This document shows, piece by piece, positions 10,514-21,368 of a stretch of 64,000 nucleotides of DNA. The notes beneath the pieces are model-generated. The model was not told the origin of the DNA, searched no databases, and was given only the letters and a program-made list of their open reading frames with translations. The stretch spans positions 2,064,501-2,128,500 of the forward strand of contig NC_018212.1 in assembly GCF_000219625.1 (NCBI RefSeq), given 5' to 3'. This DNA comes from Zymoseptoria tritici IPO323. Taxonomy: Eukaryota > Ascomycota > Dothideomycetes > Mycosphaerellales > Mycosphaerellaceae. The first letter of the stretch is position 1; each line of letters starts with the position of its first letter. The position numbers were made by a program, and so were the translations under genes.

Positions 10514-11361
10514 GGCTGTGGTGCTTTTGTCTTTCGGTGGAAGCCGGTGTCTCAGGGCGAGTGTTGTTGAGTGGTGATCTGTCGTATACTGTTCTGGTCG
10601 TATTAGTATATGTGGCGACAAAGCAGTCGACATGGTCGGTATAGTCGTCGCCATGTAACGCACGAGTAGAAATGACATAGTAAAGTTGAGGAGGAATGGA
10701 TGAAGAGGGATGGGAAACACATAGGAAAGGTACTTGCGCTTCTCGCTGTTGACTTACTCTTGATATGAGAACAGGGAGATATGTTTGCTGTGTGCGCAAT
10801 GTTTGTCGTGTTGAAAGAAAAGCGAAGAGTTGCGTTGATGCGAGAAGTTTGGTGAAGGTTAAGGAAGAAGTTGAAGTCTTGATTGCGCTTGAGGGATGTC
10901 AGAAGCCGGCGGAGGTAGCTCCGAAAGTCTGAATTTTGGTCAAGTGAATTGATTTTCGTCGAGGATCGAATCGTAATGTGTCAGGCTTCATGTCTTATAA
11001 TTACTTGTCCCGCTCGCTTCATGATGTGTATCCCAACATCGCGAGACTGATGTCAACATCATTGTGTAGAATAACGGGCTTTCCAGCGAAGATCATGGTT
11101 TGAATCGAGGGTACCACCCTGGTTCGCGGCACCCCGTGCTCTCTCTCGCACGACCGATTAGCAGATGAAGATTAAAGCAACGATCCGCACGGTGAAAGGT
11201 CTTAGCATGGAGGGAGAAGCAGGAGGATAGTACGGGATCTCTCATACGCAACTGATGATAAAAGGGGGAATGAGCCATAACCACCCATGTTTCGAGTTTC
11301 TGACGGTTGTGTCCCCTCCATTGACTCCGGCAAGAGTTCGTACTCACGGCGCTTAAGGCGG
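10514..11361. other. Intergenic, no gene seen
   Basis: Contains the promoter/leader of the duplicated-domain gene and the 3' region of the next minus-strand gene. No further coding signal. Confidence 0.4.
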
Positions 11362-11827
11362 TCACATGTTGGGCTCAACCCAGTCGTCGCTCGTATCGCT
11401 CTTCCTGCCAGTGTATGCGTCGTCCTTTCCGTGCTCTTGTGAGTCGTCTCCCGTCTTTGTGGCGGCTCTGTCGATGAGTTCCTTGAGGTGAGCGATGGTA
11501 ATTTGGTGCAGTAACTTGAGATCGGTTGCAAATGTCATCGAGCAACAGGTGCAAGTAGCGTTTGCGGGACTGGAAATGGCAGGTGTGGCGTAGTCGATGA
11601 GGTAGGTGCAGTATGACAAGTTCGGAGCGTAGAACGGTCCAGAATACTTCCAATCCAATAGCCTGTTGAGTGGAGCTGAAGATGCTTCGGCCGGTGTGGT
11701 CGACACTGTTGGTCAGAGAGATAGCAGTCCTGTCAGACGGGAGGACTCACCACCGAAGGTGTCCACAGGGAGTTGGTCGGAAGTTCGGCAGCACTTCTGA
11801 GCGGCGATGACTCTTTTCGCTGCAGCC
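11362..11827 (-). CDS. Small protein with a C2H2-like zinc-finger motif (5' end undetermined)
   Basis: Two exons can be supported: 11751-11827 and 11362-11705, joined by a 45-nt intron (GTGAGT donor at 11750, CAACAG acceptor at 11706) that keeps the frame (…PVDTFG^VSTTPAEA). The upstream exon begins after a CTGACAACAG acceptor, so a first exon with the ATG lies further upstream (possibly MSIKCTLLA near 11960). Residues TCTCCSMTFATDLKLLHQ then ITIAH give C-x2-C-x3-F...H-x5-H, close to a C2H2 finger but one residue short before the first His. The C-terminus is polar. Possibly DNA/RNA-binding; low confidence. Confidence 0.5.
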
Positions 11828-12007
11828 CTGTTGTCAGCATATCATTGAAGCAGGAATCGTAGAGGACGCAGTCAATGAAGAACGCATGATGGAGAGTGAA
11901 AGTGGAACAAGTAAGCGTCTCTCTCCCGTCAGGCACACAAGCCAGCAAAGTGCATTTGATCGACATGGTCGTGGTCTCTTTCACCCACCGACCAGAGGTC
12001 CTCCCCT

Positions 12008-12622
12008 CTACTTCTGCTTCTTGTTCTTCTTCCCCTTCCTCGCCGCCCCCCTCTTCTCCCCGTCCAGCTTCGCCGCCCTCGCCAGCATCTCTCTCTCCAT
12101 CTCCCGAGTCCGCACCGCGTGCTCCTCCCTCCTCTCATGCTTCCGGCGGAGCGCGTCGTCGCCCGCGCGCGGGAGGTGCTCCGCCATCGCCTCACACTCG
12201 CGACGGAACACCCTCAACGCGAGGTCGCCGACGGGCTCGCGGAAGTGCCCTCCGAAGGCGAGCTTCTTCAACGTTGCCGCCCGCGGGCGGTCTTCTTCCA
12301 CTTGGGCCGCAGCCCGCTCTCTCCTCTCCTCCTCCTCCGCCATCTCCTCCTCCGTTGTTCGCAGCATTGCCTCGAGGGAGGCGAGGTCGTCTTCTTCTTC
12401 CGCCGAAGCGGGCATCGCGGCAGAGGTGGCGGCGGCGGTGGCGGCGGGACGGAAGGCCATGGTCGTGGTGGTGGTGGTGGCGGCGCCGTGTTGATGTGAT
12501 GCGGCCTTGCCGCGGAACGGGAGCATTTCGTGGATGTTTGATTCTGTGATGGTGTTAGCTTCTGTATGCATGACAAGAAGGTCAGTGGTATGGTTGTTCA
12601 GCTTGTACGTACGATTCGACAT
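12008..12622 (-). CDS. Hypothetical Ala/Glu/Arg-rich coiled-coil protein
   Basis: Two exons, 12613-12622 (only ATG TCG AAT C) and 12008-12543, 181 aa. The intron has GTACGT donor, CTAACAC branch and CACAG acceptor; splicing gives MSNQSNIHEMLPFRGKAA. A Thr run (six Thr) and an Ala-rich stretch precede a Glu-rich helix (EEEDDLASLEAMLRTTEEE), a central LKKLAFGGHFREPVGDLALR motif, an Arg/Glu helix and a Lys-rich end (RKGKKNKKQK) that could be a nuclear signal. No family recognised. Confidence 0.65.
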   Translation of the reverse strand: MSNRTYKLNNHTTDLLVMHTEANTITESNIHEMLPFRGKAASHQHGAATTTTTTMAFRPAATAAATSAAMPASAEEEDDLASLEAMLRTTEEEMAEEEERRERAAAQVEEDRPRAATLKKLAFGGHFREPVGDLALRVFRRECEAMAEHLPRAGDDALRRKHERREEHAVRTREMEREMLARAAKLDGEKRGAARKGKKNKKQK

Positions 12623-14191
12623 CTTGATGCTGGCCGAAGAGAGGAAAGGAAGAATTGGAGCTCGAATTGAGATATTGGCACAAGCCAGCTGTGGGCGACG
12701 CTAGCAGGGGTGCTGCATTGGACGTCGACGAGGACGGCAACGACCGGACGGGAGACGACCAGAGTGAAGCTCAGATCCTCACAATGTTCAATCGTTCCGA
12801 GTTACATCCATACAACGGCATCGAAGACTGGTAGCACGGCAAGGATAACACGTTGGACGATGCAGGCAGTCTTGGCTGGAGAGGAGTTGACTCTATATCG
12901 AGACGTGGTCTTCACGACTCCTGACGACAGTACACCAGCCGTGGTGGGTTCTATTCAGGACCGGGAGGGTACGGCATGGAAAGCATCGTCAGACTACCGG
13001 AGGTCTTCAATACTTCAACAGCCGTCACCCGGCTTGCGGCGAAGAATCAAGACGCTGCAAAGACAGCTCATCCAGCATGACTCTCGAGCCGGGCAAACAT
13101 TCACTGCTGCTGGCTCCGTTGCAAAGGAAGGGCGGCTATCGACAACGTGAAGGCCCGATCTGGAACAAGTCGCAGACTGTAGGCACATGTTCATGCTACC
13201 GACAAAACTGGTTGTCTTCATTCAGGTGTGGAGAGTGATTCTTCTCACGGAACAGCCGAAGCCTGCGTCACATTGCTGCGACTTCAATGCAGAAACACGA
13301 GCATTTCTCATCGCTCATAGTGCTATAACTTATGCAGACGCCGCATACACTGATTGCCGGCGATTGGCATGTCTTCAAGGCCGATCAACTTGGCTGTGTC
13401 GGCAAAAGGAGAATTCGATAAATTTTGGCCCTGGCAAAAACTTGCGGAGCCGTCGACAAGTTGACCAAAGTTCAACGCGGAGCATATCTCTCTTCTCGTC
13501 GATGCCAGACCTGAGCTCCAAGTCATACGGCGACTTCAGCGTATCGCGAAGGAATGATACACATCGCCACTACGTATCGCAGACTCTCTATCGTCGTCAC
13601 CGCGCCAATTTCCATCGCTGGTAATACGCAAGAACTGTCCGACTGGAAAACTTCCAACCACATAGCATGCGTCTAGGCCGGTCTAACCCCGAGGCCGCGA
13701 ACGACCTTGTCCAACCCGAAACAGATCCCTGGAGACCAGTATCTCCACATTCCGGGCACGGCACGAAGACCATTAGAACTTCCGCTTTCGAGTGCGTGAC
13801 GAGCTGATCAACCACCAAGAATTTCCAGGAAGATCCAACGAAAGAGAAATTGGTGAGCGCTGTCTTCCCGCCTTACAGCGCACGATGTGAGGTCGCTGGT
13901 GCATTGTATCGGCATCAACAGACTGCACATCAAGGCGTGACTTCGGTAGCACTTCCTAGCGGTGCCGCGTGATTTTGCATTCCAGAGCGGCTCAAAGCCG
14001 AGGCCGACCGCTTTCGGCGGAATGTGTCTTCTAGCATCATGAATGCAACCATCAAGCACTTCGGGATGGACGAGCTTTTCATGGAAGAGCATCCCACTGT
14101 CAGATCTGGCCTGATCCCAGGCCAACAGCACTCTGTCTCAACCGCACTCTACTCTCGTCACTCAGCCACAGCCAATCCAAGGACCTGAAGA
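12623..14191. other. 1.6-kb gap with a possible gene relic near its right end
   Basis: No intact gene. At about 13,970-14,120 on the plus strand a short frame reads IPERLKAEADRFRRNVSSSI followed by MNATIKHFGMDELFMEE, helical and similar in character to the family 1 segment KPFRRQMLDHIIAKF just downstream. It is preceded by stops, so it may be the remains of a further array member. The rest is non-coding as far as I can see. Confidence 0.35.
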
Positions 14192-14854
14192 ATGTCACCT
14201 ATCGCCGTCCCGCATGGAGCTCGGCTCGAGCAAGACAGAGTTTCTGCAATGAGTCAGGAGCGAGCCATGACAGCCGTCTTGATGTACGGATTCGCAACAG
14301 GAAGCCGACTCTCTCGACCTCTGCCGATGACGCCCGAACGAGCCGTCGCAGATCTGGACAGCCTGCTCGAGCTTCAAACACTTCCCACCATGAACCCATG
14401 GTACAGGCAACGGAAGCCCTTCCGCCGTCAGATGCTCGATCACATTATCGCCAAGTTCGTTGGGAAGGTCGAGGAGGAGACTGGCAGCGGCTCCGTCATT
14501 ATGCCATCGCCGCCGCTGCTCCTTCGAGGAAACGACGAAAGAGCTGACTTCATTCGCTTCCTCCGCCTCCTGCACGGGCTCGTTCAAGCGGATCCTAAAG
14601 CTCGAGACCTCGCGATGCGATCAGTGTACTTCCTCGAGGTACATCCAAAGCGCGAGAAGACTCTGTTCACAGTTTCACATACCGCAGCGACCATGCCTAC
14701 AATCGAGCAAAATTCATCAAATGCGAAGGGGCCACTGGAGAGTCGGACCGCCGAAGGCCATGCTGAAGATGGCTCGGCAACAGTCTTCGTTTCCGAGCTA
14801 TCATCAGACTGGACTGTTGTCGACATTGAAGACACTCAGAGCACCGTGTGCTGA
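14192..14854 (+). CDS. Family 1 array member 1 (small helical protein)
   Basis: Single exon, 220 aa, ATG at 14192. Module near residues 50-95: AVADLDSLLELQTLPTMNPW then YRQRKPFRRQMLDHIIAKFV; a second helix pair (FIRFLRLLHGLVQADPKARD) follows, with an unusual Ser/Glu-rich C-terminal tail ending in DWTVVDIEDTQSTVC that other members lack. Compared with members 2-4 (114-120 aa) it has an extended N-terminus (residues 1-45). No signal peptide or transmembrane segment. Function unknown; it opens a same-strand run of related genes. Confidence 0.65.
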   Translation: MSPIAVPHGARLEQDRVSAMSQERAMTAVLMYGFATGSRLSRPLPMTPERAVADLDSLLELQTLPTMNPWYRQRKPFRRQMLDHIIAKFVGKVEEETGSGSVIMPSPPLLLRGNDERADFIRFLRLLHGLVQADPKARDLAMRSVYFLEVHPKREKTLFTVSHTAATMPTIEQNSSNAKGPLESRTAEGHAEDGSATVFVSELSSDWTVVDIEDTQSTVC

Positions 14855-15060
14855 GACCTTCCGCCTGGATTCCACGCACACTCGCATTCGAAGGACAAGG
14901 AGTCGACCGACCGACCGGTTCCGGCGTCGTATTCGGCTGGTTCTTTATGTCAAGGACAACGCACTTTGTTCACCGACATCAAGGCCCGGTGCGGCCTTAT
15001 ACCACCTTGTGGATGGGCTCTTCTGGCGGCAGGATTCTGCAAGACAACAACAACAAAACA

Positions 15061-15405
15061 ATGTCAAGCTCAACCATGACCACCGGGTCAGTGACCGAAG
15101 AACAAGCCAGAACCGACATCGTCAATCTCCTCGCATACCCCGTCCTTACGCTTCCGTTCCTGCCAGAGGAGCTCGACATTTGGTACGAGAGGCGCAAAGA
15201 ATTCTTTGGACAAATGCTGGATGTCATCAACGGTAGCATCGGAGAGAGCATGGTCCTCATCTGTAACAGGACAATGGCGGCTCGCGATGACGCCACGCCT
15301 CGACTGGATCCACGACACTGGAATGACCCGATGAAGGCTGCGTTCTTCCAGTCGCTTGGACTCGCGCACAGCCTCAGACACCATATGATTGTCCGCACGA
15401 ACTAG
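15061..15405 (+). CDS. Family 1 array member 2
   Basis: Single exon, 114 aa. The ATG at 15061 was chosen over an in-frame ATG at 14947 because MSSSTMTTGSVTEEQARTD aligns with the starts of members 3 (TTTTRTMTREKAYND) and 4 (NIGTARPLTEEQAMSD). Core: IVNLLAYPVLTLPFLPEEL, then WYERRKEFFGQMLDVINGSI, and a closing helix FFQSLGLAHSLRHHM. Cytoplasmic helical protein of unknown function; nearest relatives are the adjacent genes. Confidence 0.65.
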   Translation: MSSSTMTTGSVTEEQARTDIVNLLAYPVLTLPFLPEELDIWYERRKEFFGQMLDVINGSIGESMVLICNRTMAARDDATPRLDPRHWNDPMKAAFFQSLGLAHSLRHHMIVRTN

Positions 15406-15892
15406 GAGAGGCGAAGTCAATTGGAACCGAGAAATGTCTGTGTCGCCGACGACGAGCCGCCTTCACACAATTGCCTGGCACCGGAGTCTCGGTCCAGACT
15501 GCGACGGCATGTGCAACTTCGTTGTCCTTGATCTATGATAGCTTCTGCTCTATGGACATCTTGACCTCTGACCACGTCCCATTTTCTTTTCCCTCAATCT
15601 CACATAGCGACTCTTCCGCACGAGACATGCAGAACGTGATCATCGAATCGACAAACCGATCTCACCTCTGCGGCCGCTTCTCTATGGCGGCAGTCACCAG
15701 TTTCTGGTTCGGTGTTTTCCTGACCGTCTTCGGTTGATCTCATTGTCCATTTCCGGCACCGGTCGCATCTCGTCTTTGTCTCGACGAGGTTTCTGCCAGG
15801 TACAATGCCGCAAGTTATACATCCTGAGCACGTTTCCTGCATTCCACAACTCTTCATTCCAACCCGCATGTTCCGCAAGCATCGCGCCCAAG
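15406..15892. other. Intergenic
   Basis: Promoter region of array member 3. The open frame at 15471-15737 has no relation to either gene family. Confidence 0.4.
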
Positions 15893-16255
15893 ATGTCCAC
15901 CACCACAACGACCACGCGCACGATGACCCGAGAGAAAGCATACAACGACATCAACCAGCTACTTGCTTTGCCAAGCATCCCATACGACATGACCCTGTGG
16001 TACAAGGACCACGAGGAGTTCCTCGGACTGATCTTTTCGACTCTTACTGCCAGCATCTTCGAATCCATCAAGGACTTTGCAACAGACAAGCGCTGGACTC
16101 GCCACAATGTGCTGCCGGTGGTTGACGATATGTACCGAAGCCGCCCGATGATGGGATACTTCATGGTTGAGCTACTGCTCGCTCATAACTTGTTGCATGA
16201 TGCGTGCAAGCATAAGGAGGGCGTGCCGACCTCGTGTGCTTTATATCAAGGATAG
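15893..16255 (+). CDS. Family 1 array member 3
   Basis: Single exon, 120 aa, starting with a Thr-rich leader (MSTTTTTTRTMTREKAYND). Core INQLLALPSIPYDMTLWYKD, then HEEFLGLIFSTLTASIFESI, and a closing helix MMGYFMVELLLAHNLLHDAC. Closest in layout to members 2 and 4, with which it shares the (T/S)-(R/E)-E-(K/Q)-A N-terminal box. Unknown function. Confidence 0.7.
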   Translation: MSTTTTTTRTMTREKAYNDINQLLALPSIPYDMTLWYKDHEEFLGLIFSTLTASIFESIKDFATDKRWTRHNVLPVVDDMYRSRPMMGYFMVELLLAHNLLHDACKHKEGVPTSCALYQG

Positions 16256-16716
16256 CGATGAGTTCATCATCGGACACGTTCACCGGAATCGTACGTACAT
16301 TACAGGCAATCAAATAGAAGCGATATGCACGTACATCTTGCATTCGTTCCGACGTTCTCCATACAAGCATAACAACGCCATGGTAGCGCTGCATTCAGCT
16401 TCCCCAGTACGAACCCAATTCGACTGGCCCGGCAGCGTGTTCTGCGGATCAGATCCGTGACGAGCAACCTCAACCCGCGACGAAGGAAGCCGTGGTATGT
16501 CTCGTTGATGGTCTCACCGATGTCCGCCCCACTCTTGTCTCTCGCTTTGTTTGCTTGCAGAGCTTGACCATTTCCGGCCAAGACCTGCTGATGCCCGTTG
16601 TCCTATTCACCCAGAGTTTCCTTCCGTTTCAGTCCCTGTATATTGATCTTTCTTCCCACAATCCAAAGCCAAGACAGTCCACTCTGAAATCAACTTCCCC
16701 AAGCACCACCACCAAC
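16256..16716. other. Intergenic
   Basis: Spacer between array members 3 and 4; the last ~60 bases before the ATG are rich in ACC triplets. No gene seen. Confidence 0.4.
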
Positions 16717-17164
16717 ATGTCGAACAACATCGGAACCGCTCGTCCATTGACCGAAGAGCAAGCCATGTCGGATCTTCACATCCTCCTCTCCCTTCCGACT
16801 CTGCCAACCCTGAACAGCTGGTGTAAGTACCGCTTCTGCTGATCACGTATCTCCAGTCCTCGCTCCTCAGCCCCACCTGGACTTCGCTCATGTACACTCT
16901 GCTGACGACCTGACCCAATGATCAGGCGACTACTACAAGGAGTTCTACTGGGTCCTGCTCCACGAAACCTTTCAAGTTGCCCTGGCAGGAGTTGAGCCTG
17001 CTGCCGCCGCCGAAACACTGATCAGCCTGATGCGTTTGAAAGAAGAAGGCGAGGAATCGAAGAAGAAGTATCTCTTAGATGCCATTTGGGTAGCTCACCG
17101 CGCCAAGAATGATGTGCCCGGCGCTGATCCGTTCCGTCCTCGGATGGCGCCAACGGAGTCCTGA
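16717..17164 (+). CDS. Family 1 array member 4 (one intron)
   Basis: Exons 16717-16822 and 16926-17164, 114 aa, the same length as member 2. The intron has a perfect GTAAGT donor and ATCAG acceptor and splits a Cys codon directly after the conserved Trp: TLPTLNSW^C^DYYKEFYW. This matches LDDWCAEHRNELF in member 8 and AGWCSTNEDYL in member 5, which confirms the splice. The second exon contributes VLLHETFQVALAGVEPAAAA and a closing helix. Unknown function. Confidence 0.75.
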
Positions 17165-18342
17165 ACAGTCAGCACACCTCTATACTTTGAGATCGTCGAA
17201 TGAAAATTTGCAGTTTACATGGCACAGTGAACAAGGTGCTGTCCATGAAAGTCTCAGAGCGAGTCAACCCTGCTGTAAGTCCCCCCGATCAGCAACGAAG
17301 CGACAACTGCCTCGCTGTACCACGATGTGAGGTAGCGTCTGGGAACGACTCGTTGAGAAGACAAGTCGGCATTGACAGTATGCGATCATGGTTCGGCCTT
17401 TTTCCTCTGCCGCTTTAAGCTTGTCCGCTTCTGGTCTGAATGTCCAAGGTTATTTTCTCGATGCAAAATATTTCCACGCCCTTTCTTGCCCGAGAAGCGT
17501 GCTACCATGACAGTGGTCGTTTCTCAGAACTCATCGCAATATCGCGGTGCTCGATACGGTGCAACGATACATCCCTTGATGTGACGGAGTTGTTCTAGGT
17601 TTACATCTCGACAGAAGTTGTTCCAGGATTCCCTGCATCGGGACTCAATCGTCAAAATCCTTCGTGGAATCTCCATCCGTCTTCAAGCTCGGTGTTGCCC
17701 TCACTTCGGAGTACCGCTGATCTCAGTCAGAGAGTGCAGCTTTCATCCCACATCTCGAGATCCAAGCAGGACCGAAGACAATTCATCTGACGATCGTAGA
17801 GGCAGGGCAACCAAGGAACTGAGCGCCCTCAACCCGTTCTCGATAAGCTCTCCACGAGCGGACTTCGTGGCGGCGGTAATTAATATGCCCAAGCATATAG
17901 AGCGCTAACGGGTGGGCTTGAGCGGCCGGCAAATAAAGCGACAAGATGTCAGGAAGAGAGACCTGGAGCTGGAATCGATAACACAGGGCATGCGTCATGG
18001 ATCGCAGCGTGACGGAAACAGCGGCCAAGAGTCATGCAGGTTTAATCTTCGTGTCAAGAAAGGGACGGTGCCATCGAGCAGATATTTCTCCCAAATGATC
18101 GCATCAATACTGTTTACTCCGTCCGATCCGAGGGTGTGGCTGTGGATCTGGCCCTCGATCCCCGCAAGCGACTCCTTCCTTTGGAGGTCGCAGGGATGCT
18201 CTGCAATGGGTCAGGAGTTTCCAGAAGCGCCCTGAGTGCACAGTAGTTTGCTTTGCAAGCCTTTGTCTGGTTGGAATCTGTTCGTCTTCAGGTTCAGTCT
18301 CCATTTTTTGCTTGCGCCATCAGCGCTTGGCCATCGAGCACC
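17165..18342. other. 1.2-kb gap between array members 4 and 5
   Basis: Only short unrelated frames; no relic of the family that I can read. It is the widest spacer inside the family 1 array. Confidence 0.4.
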
Positions 18343-18894
18343 ATGAGTTCCAGCGCACTCTCAAGCGATCTCACTCCGGCTCAAATCCAAGCAGCGACCC
18401 TTCTACGGAGACTGCTCCGTGATGACGAGCTTCCGATCGATTTTGCAGGATGGTGCAGCACCAACGAAGACTACCTTCCTGACATCTACAACCACGTCGC
18501 CACGCTTCAACGGAAGACCGAAAACGCCCTGTACTTGAGCTTCTGCCACAGCATATACCTCGATCTTCCACCAATGTATCGGCCACGTGTCGTACCTGCC
18601 CACACTGAAGCGAACCAGGCCCTGCTCCAAACACACACACAGAGTGCTAAGCTTCTCGAAGACATATTGGCTCTGAGAACCGACGAGCCCTGGCACAGAA
18701 GGCTGGCAATACGTACACTTCGCTTTCTGTTGACTCAAAGAGGGAGAGCCCGCAGTGAGTTTGAGCCATGGGCTACGGTACGGGACAGGATGGGATGGGC
18801 GGTGGACGATGAGCCGGAGGATGCTGAAGGATATCAGGGCGTTTCTGGGTGGAATGCTGCCTGGCTGAATCGACGGCCAAGACGAAGGCCGTGA
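18343..18894 (+). CDS. Family 1 array member 5
   Basis: Single exon, 183 aa. LTPAQIQAATLLRRLLRDDE, LPIDFAGWCSTNEDYLPDIY opens the module; a conserved middle (EANQALLQTHTQSAKLLEDI) and an Arg-rich helix (RRLAIRTLRFLLTQRGRARS) follow, ending in GWNAAWLNRRPRRRP. The EANQALxxxxTxAxxLxxxI box recurs in member 7 (EANQALYHQDTPAAILFRQV), defining a subgroup (members 5, 6, 7). Unknown function. Confidence 0.7.
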   Translation: MSSSALSSDLTPAQIQAATLLRRLLRDDELPIDFAGWCSTNEDYLPDIYNHVATLQRKTENALYLSFCHSIYLDLPPMYRPRVVPAHTEANQALLQTHTQSAKLLEDILALRTDEPWHRRLAIRTLRFLLTQRGRARSEFEPWATVRDRMGWAVDDEPEDAEGYQGVSGWNAAWLNRRPRRRP

Positions 18895-19512
18895 AAGGAT
18901 GAAGCGTAGACATAGCAATTGTGCGGCAATCAAGAATGGTGATGCCAAGCATGACACCGGACGTGCCACTCCGGTCCTCGGATGCAATTTGAGATGCCTT
19001 CGCTCGTTCGTCAGAGCAGAGAGAATACTTGGCAGCAGTCGCGGCGAGTGAGGGGTCATTTCGGGTGGTCAGGGATAATCAAGTCAAACTTTCATATCGT
19101 TCACATCACCCGCTGAAGAGCGTCTGAAAGCAGTGCTAGCGGGGTTGAGTCTTTGACACTTGGCTTGCAGAGCCGGACAGCGGCGAGACTCCGGGTACGT
19201 TTCTGCCGTGAAGTGTCAAGATGATGTTCTTCCACTTCCGTTCAGCAGCAGAGGAAGAAGCTTCCGCCTGCTTTGAATCGGAGCCGTCCGAAAACCCCGT
19301 AGCAAGCTTTCCGCCGGCTCACAGGTGGCAAAGTCGCATCGACGGGCTGTTGTAAAGCTCCAGAGTGTTCTTCCGCAATTCTCTCGATTGTTATCGAGCA
19401 AGGACAAGGTATACTCTTCCACGAAGCAAACCCGGCCGCAGGTAAATACAGACTTGCTTGCGCGATCTATGACCCTCTCAGGTCATTCTCACTCCACAAT
19501 CCTAACTCCGCC
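18895..19512. other. Intergenic
   Basis: Promoter of array member 6. Nothing else recognised. Confidence 0.4.
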
Positions 19513-19971
19513 ATGGAGAGCAACGATTCTGCTTCGACGAACCCCCTCATCATCTCCAACGAGGAGGCCCACCGCCTGATTGACGAAGTCATACTTCCCA
19601 ACGAGCTACCTTTCAACTTCAAAGGCTGGTGGACATCTCACCTGCAGATCCATTCAGTCACGCTGGAGCAGGTCCGCCGTCATCCCGGCAACGAGACCCC
19701 ACGTCCGGACCACGGGTATGGTGTTCCCTTACCAGTATCTCCAAAGGAACAAGACCCTCTGAGCTTCTTGAACCATATATGGGCACACGAGGACAGAAAT
19801 TCGCATGCTGCCTATGTTTTTGAAGAGATATGCTGGATTCGTTGGCGCCAGGGATCCCTCATAGAAATGAGACGACGAGTCGCCGCCTTTTCTGCAGAAA
19901 GACGGCCCAAGCAAAATGGACTGTACGAGACGTACCAGGAAGTCGAGAGCAGATTGGGCAGGAGTCTTTGA
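19513..19971 (+). CDS. Family 1 array member 6
   Basis: Single exon, 152 aa. NEEAHRLIDEVILPNELPFN then FKGWWTSHLQIHS is the module start; the closing helix is EEICWIRWRQGSLIEMRRRV and the C-terminus (GLYETYQEVESRLGRSL) matches GYESYAAVKARLESML of member 7, so members 6 and 7 are sister copies. No signal peptide. Unknown function. Confidence 0.7.
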   Translation: MESNDSASTNPLIISNEEAHRLIDEVILPNELPFNFKGWWTSHLQIHSVTLEQVRRHPGNETPRPDHGYGVPLPVSPKEQDPLSFLNHIWAHEDRNSHAAYVFEEICWIRWRQGSLIEMRRRVAAFSAERRPKQNGLYETYQEVESRLGRSL

Positions 19972-20359
19972 GGTCATGACGGCGTTGAGATATGTGGGAC
20001 GGCCGATAGCGGGATAAATGATCACGCTCAGTATCAATATCGTCCTCATTTATTGCCGTCTTCGATCATTGCCTCGTTTGAGAACCAAAAGCCGCTCGTT
20101 CACCACATGGCGTACGTGGAAGCTTCACTCGGGAGGATGGAACCGTGTCGCGCTGTACGTCGATAATACCAGCCTTTTCTCGAACTCTTCAATGGTCCCA
20201 TAACGTTTGACAAACTTTCAATCGAGCCTTCCAGTTGTCGTGCTTTGTCCGACGCCAGAGGGTGCTGTGGCTCAAAAGCGGCCACATTGCTCATTCTTAC
20301 GCCAACAACCCACTCTTCTTGTCCTTGCAACCCGGAGCTCTCCTCAAACAGGTCTTGCA
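19972..20359. other. Intergenic
   Basis: Spacer and leader of array member 7; no gene seen. Confidence 0.4.
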
Positions 20360-21368
20360 ATGTCGAACTTCTCAAGCCTCTCCAACTTCGTCCACCAACA
20401 GGAGGATCCGCCAACTACCAACAGATGGTTTGCAAATCGTCAGTCGACGACTTCTGACGCCGCTCCCAGGGCCGACCTGGAATTTGTTGAGTCTCTCGTC
20501 GTGATGAAGGATATCCCTGATGATTTCCAAGCATGGCAAGTGGACACGCAATACCTTCTCGATACAGTCCGCTGACCACTTTCTCCTTGAATACAGGTAC
20601 AGAGTAAATCCAGAGTGTCTTCTGGTCAAAAGATCTACTCTCCAGAGGCAGGTCGACTACTACGTCGGCATGACCTCTGACGGATTGCGAAGCACAACTT
20701 CCATGTCCCTGGGGATTGACCGAGAAGAATTGAGTGACGACAACCGTGTCCTTGCCGACTCCGTCGTGGGCCCAGCCGAACTCATGGCGTGGATTGTGGA
20801 GATTCGCATGTGGCGTTTCAGGTGGTGGTCGACAGCCAAAGAAAAGATCTGGACATCCGCCGTCATGCCCGACGAACGTGGATCTGGCCGTCGTGCAGCT
20901 GCTCTGTATAGAGCCCAAGTTCGCGGCCGGCATCCAGTCGACGACATCCACATTCCAGGACCGGATGCCTTCCTCCTCATCGACCAACTGGTGGATTTTC
21001 CTCAACTGCCGGCTGACTTCCAGTCCTGGTACGACGCTTCTCCGGACTATCAAAAGATCACTCGTGGCCAGCTCCAGTTTCGCGGCGAGGTGTACAATGT
21101 CGATTCCCACTACGGCATGGACGAAGGTGTGCCGATGGCCGAAGAGATTGAGATCGAGCCAATGAGTGAAGCCAATCAAGCCTTGTACCACCAGGATACT
21201 CCTGCAGCGATCCTCTTCCGTCAGGTTCGTTGGTTTCGGACCTTGGCGCCGAGAGCGAAGGAGATGGAGAGGCGGACTTTGGCGTATCGGAGGTACAGAC
21301 AAGGGAATGAGCGTGATGGGTACGAGTCATACGCTGCAGTCAAAGCGCGACTGGAGAGCATGTTGTAG
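20360..21368 (+). CDS. Family 1 array member 7, two modules in one reading frame
   Basis: Module 1 starts at ATG 20360: LEFVESLVVMKDIPDDFQAW. It changes frame between 20567 and 20645; a GT-AG interval 20567-20645 (79 nt) restores the frame and gives 309 aa, but the donor is weak and a frameshift is possible. Module 1 continues RQVDYYVGMTSDGLRS ... ELMAWIVEIRMWRFRWWSTA, then after a linker (GSGRRAAALYRAQVRGRH) module 2 begins: PDAFLLIDQLVDFPQLPADF, QSWYDASPDYQKITRG, EANQALYHQDTPAAILF, ending VKARLESML. Each module matches a whole neighbouring single-module gene. Either a fused tandem duplicate or two genes with a lost stop; an ATG at 20867 could start module 2 on its own. Confidence 0.55.

Noticed and set aside
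11896..12549. Plus-strand 217- and 202-codon ORFs opposite the charged coiled-coil gene
   Set aside because: Pro/Ser/Arg low-complexity translations produced by GC-rich antisense of a Glu/Arg-rich gene whose minus strand has a supported intron.
14848..15060. Longer start for array member 2 (from 14947)
   Set aside because: Alignment of the N-termini of members 2, 3 and 4 places the start at 15061.
20415..21302. 295-codon minus-strand ORF opposite array member 7
   Set aside because: The plus strand shows two conserved family modules; the antisense has none.
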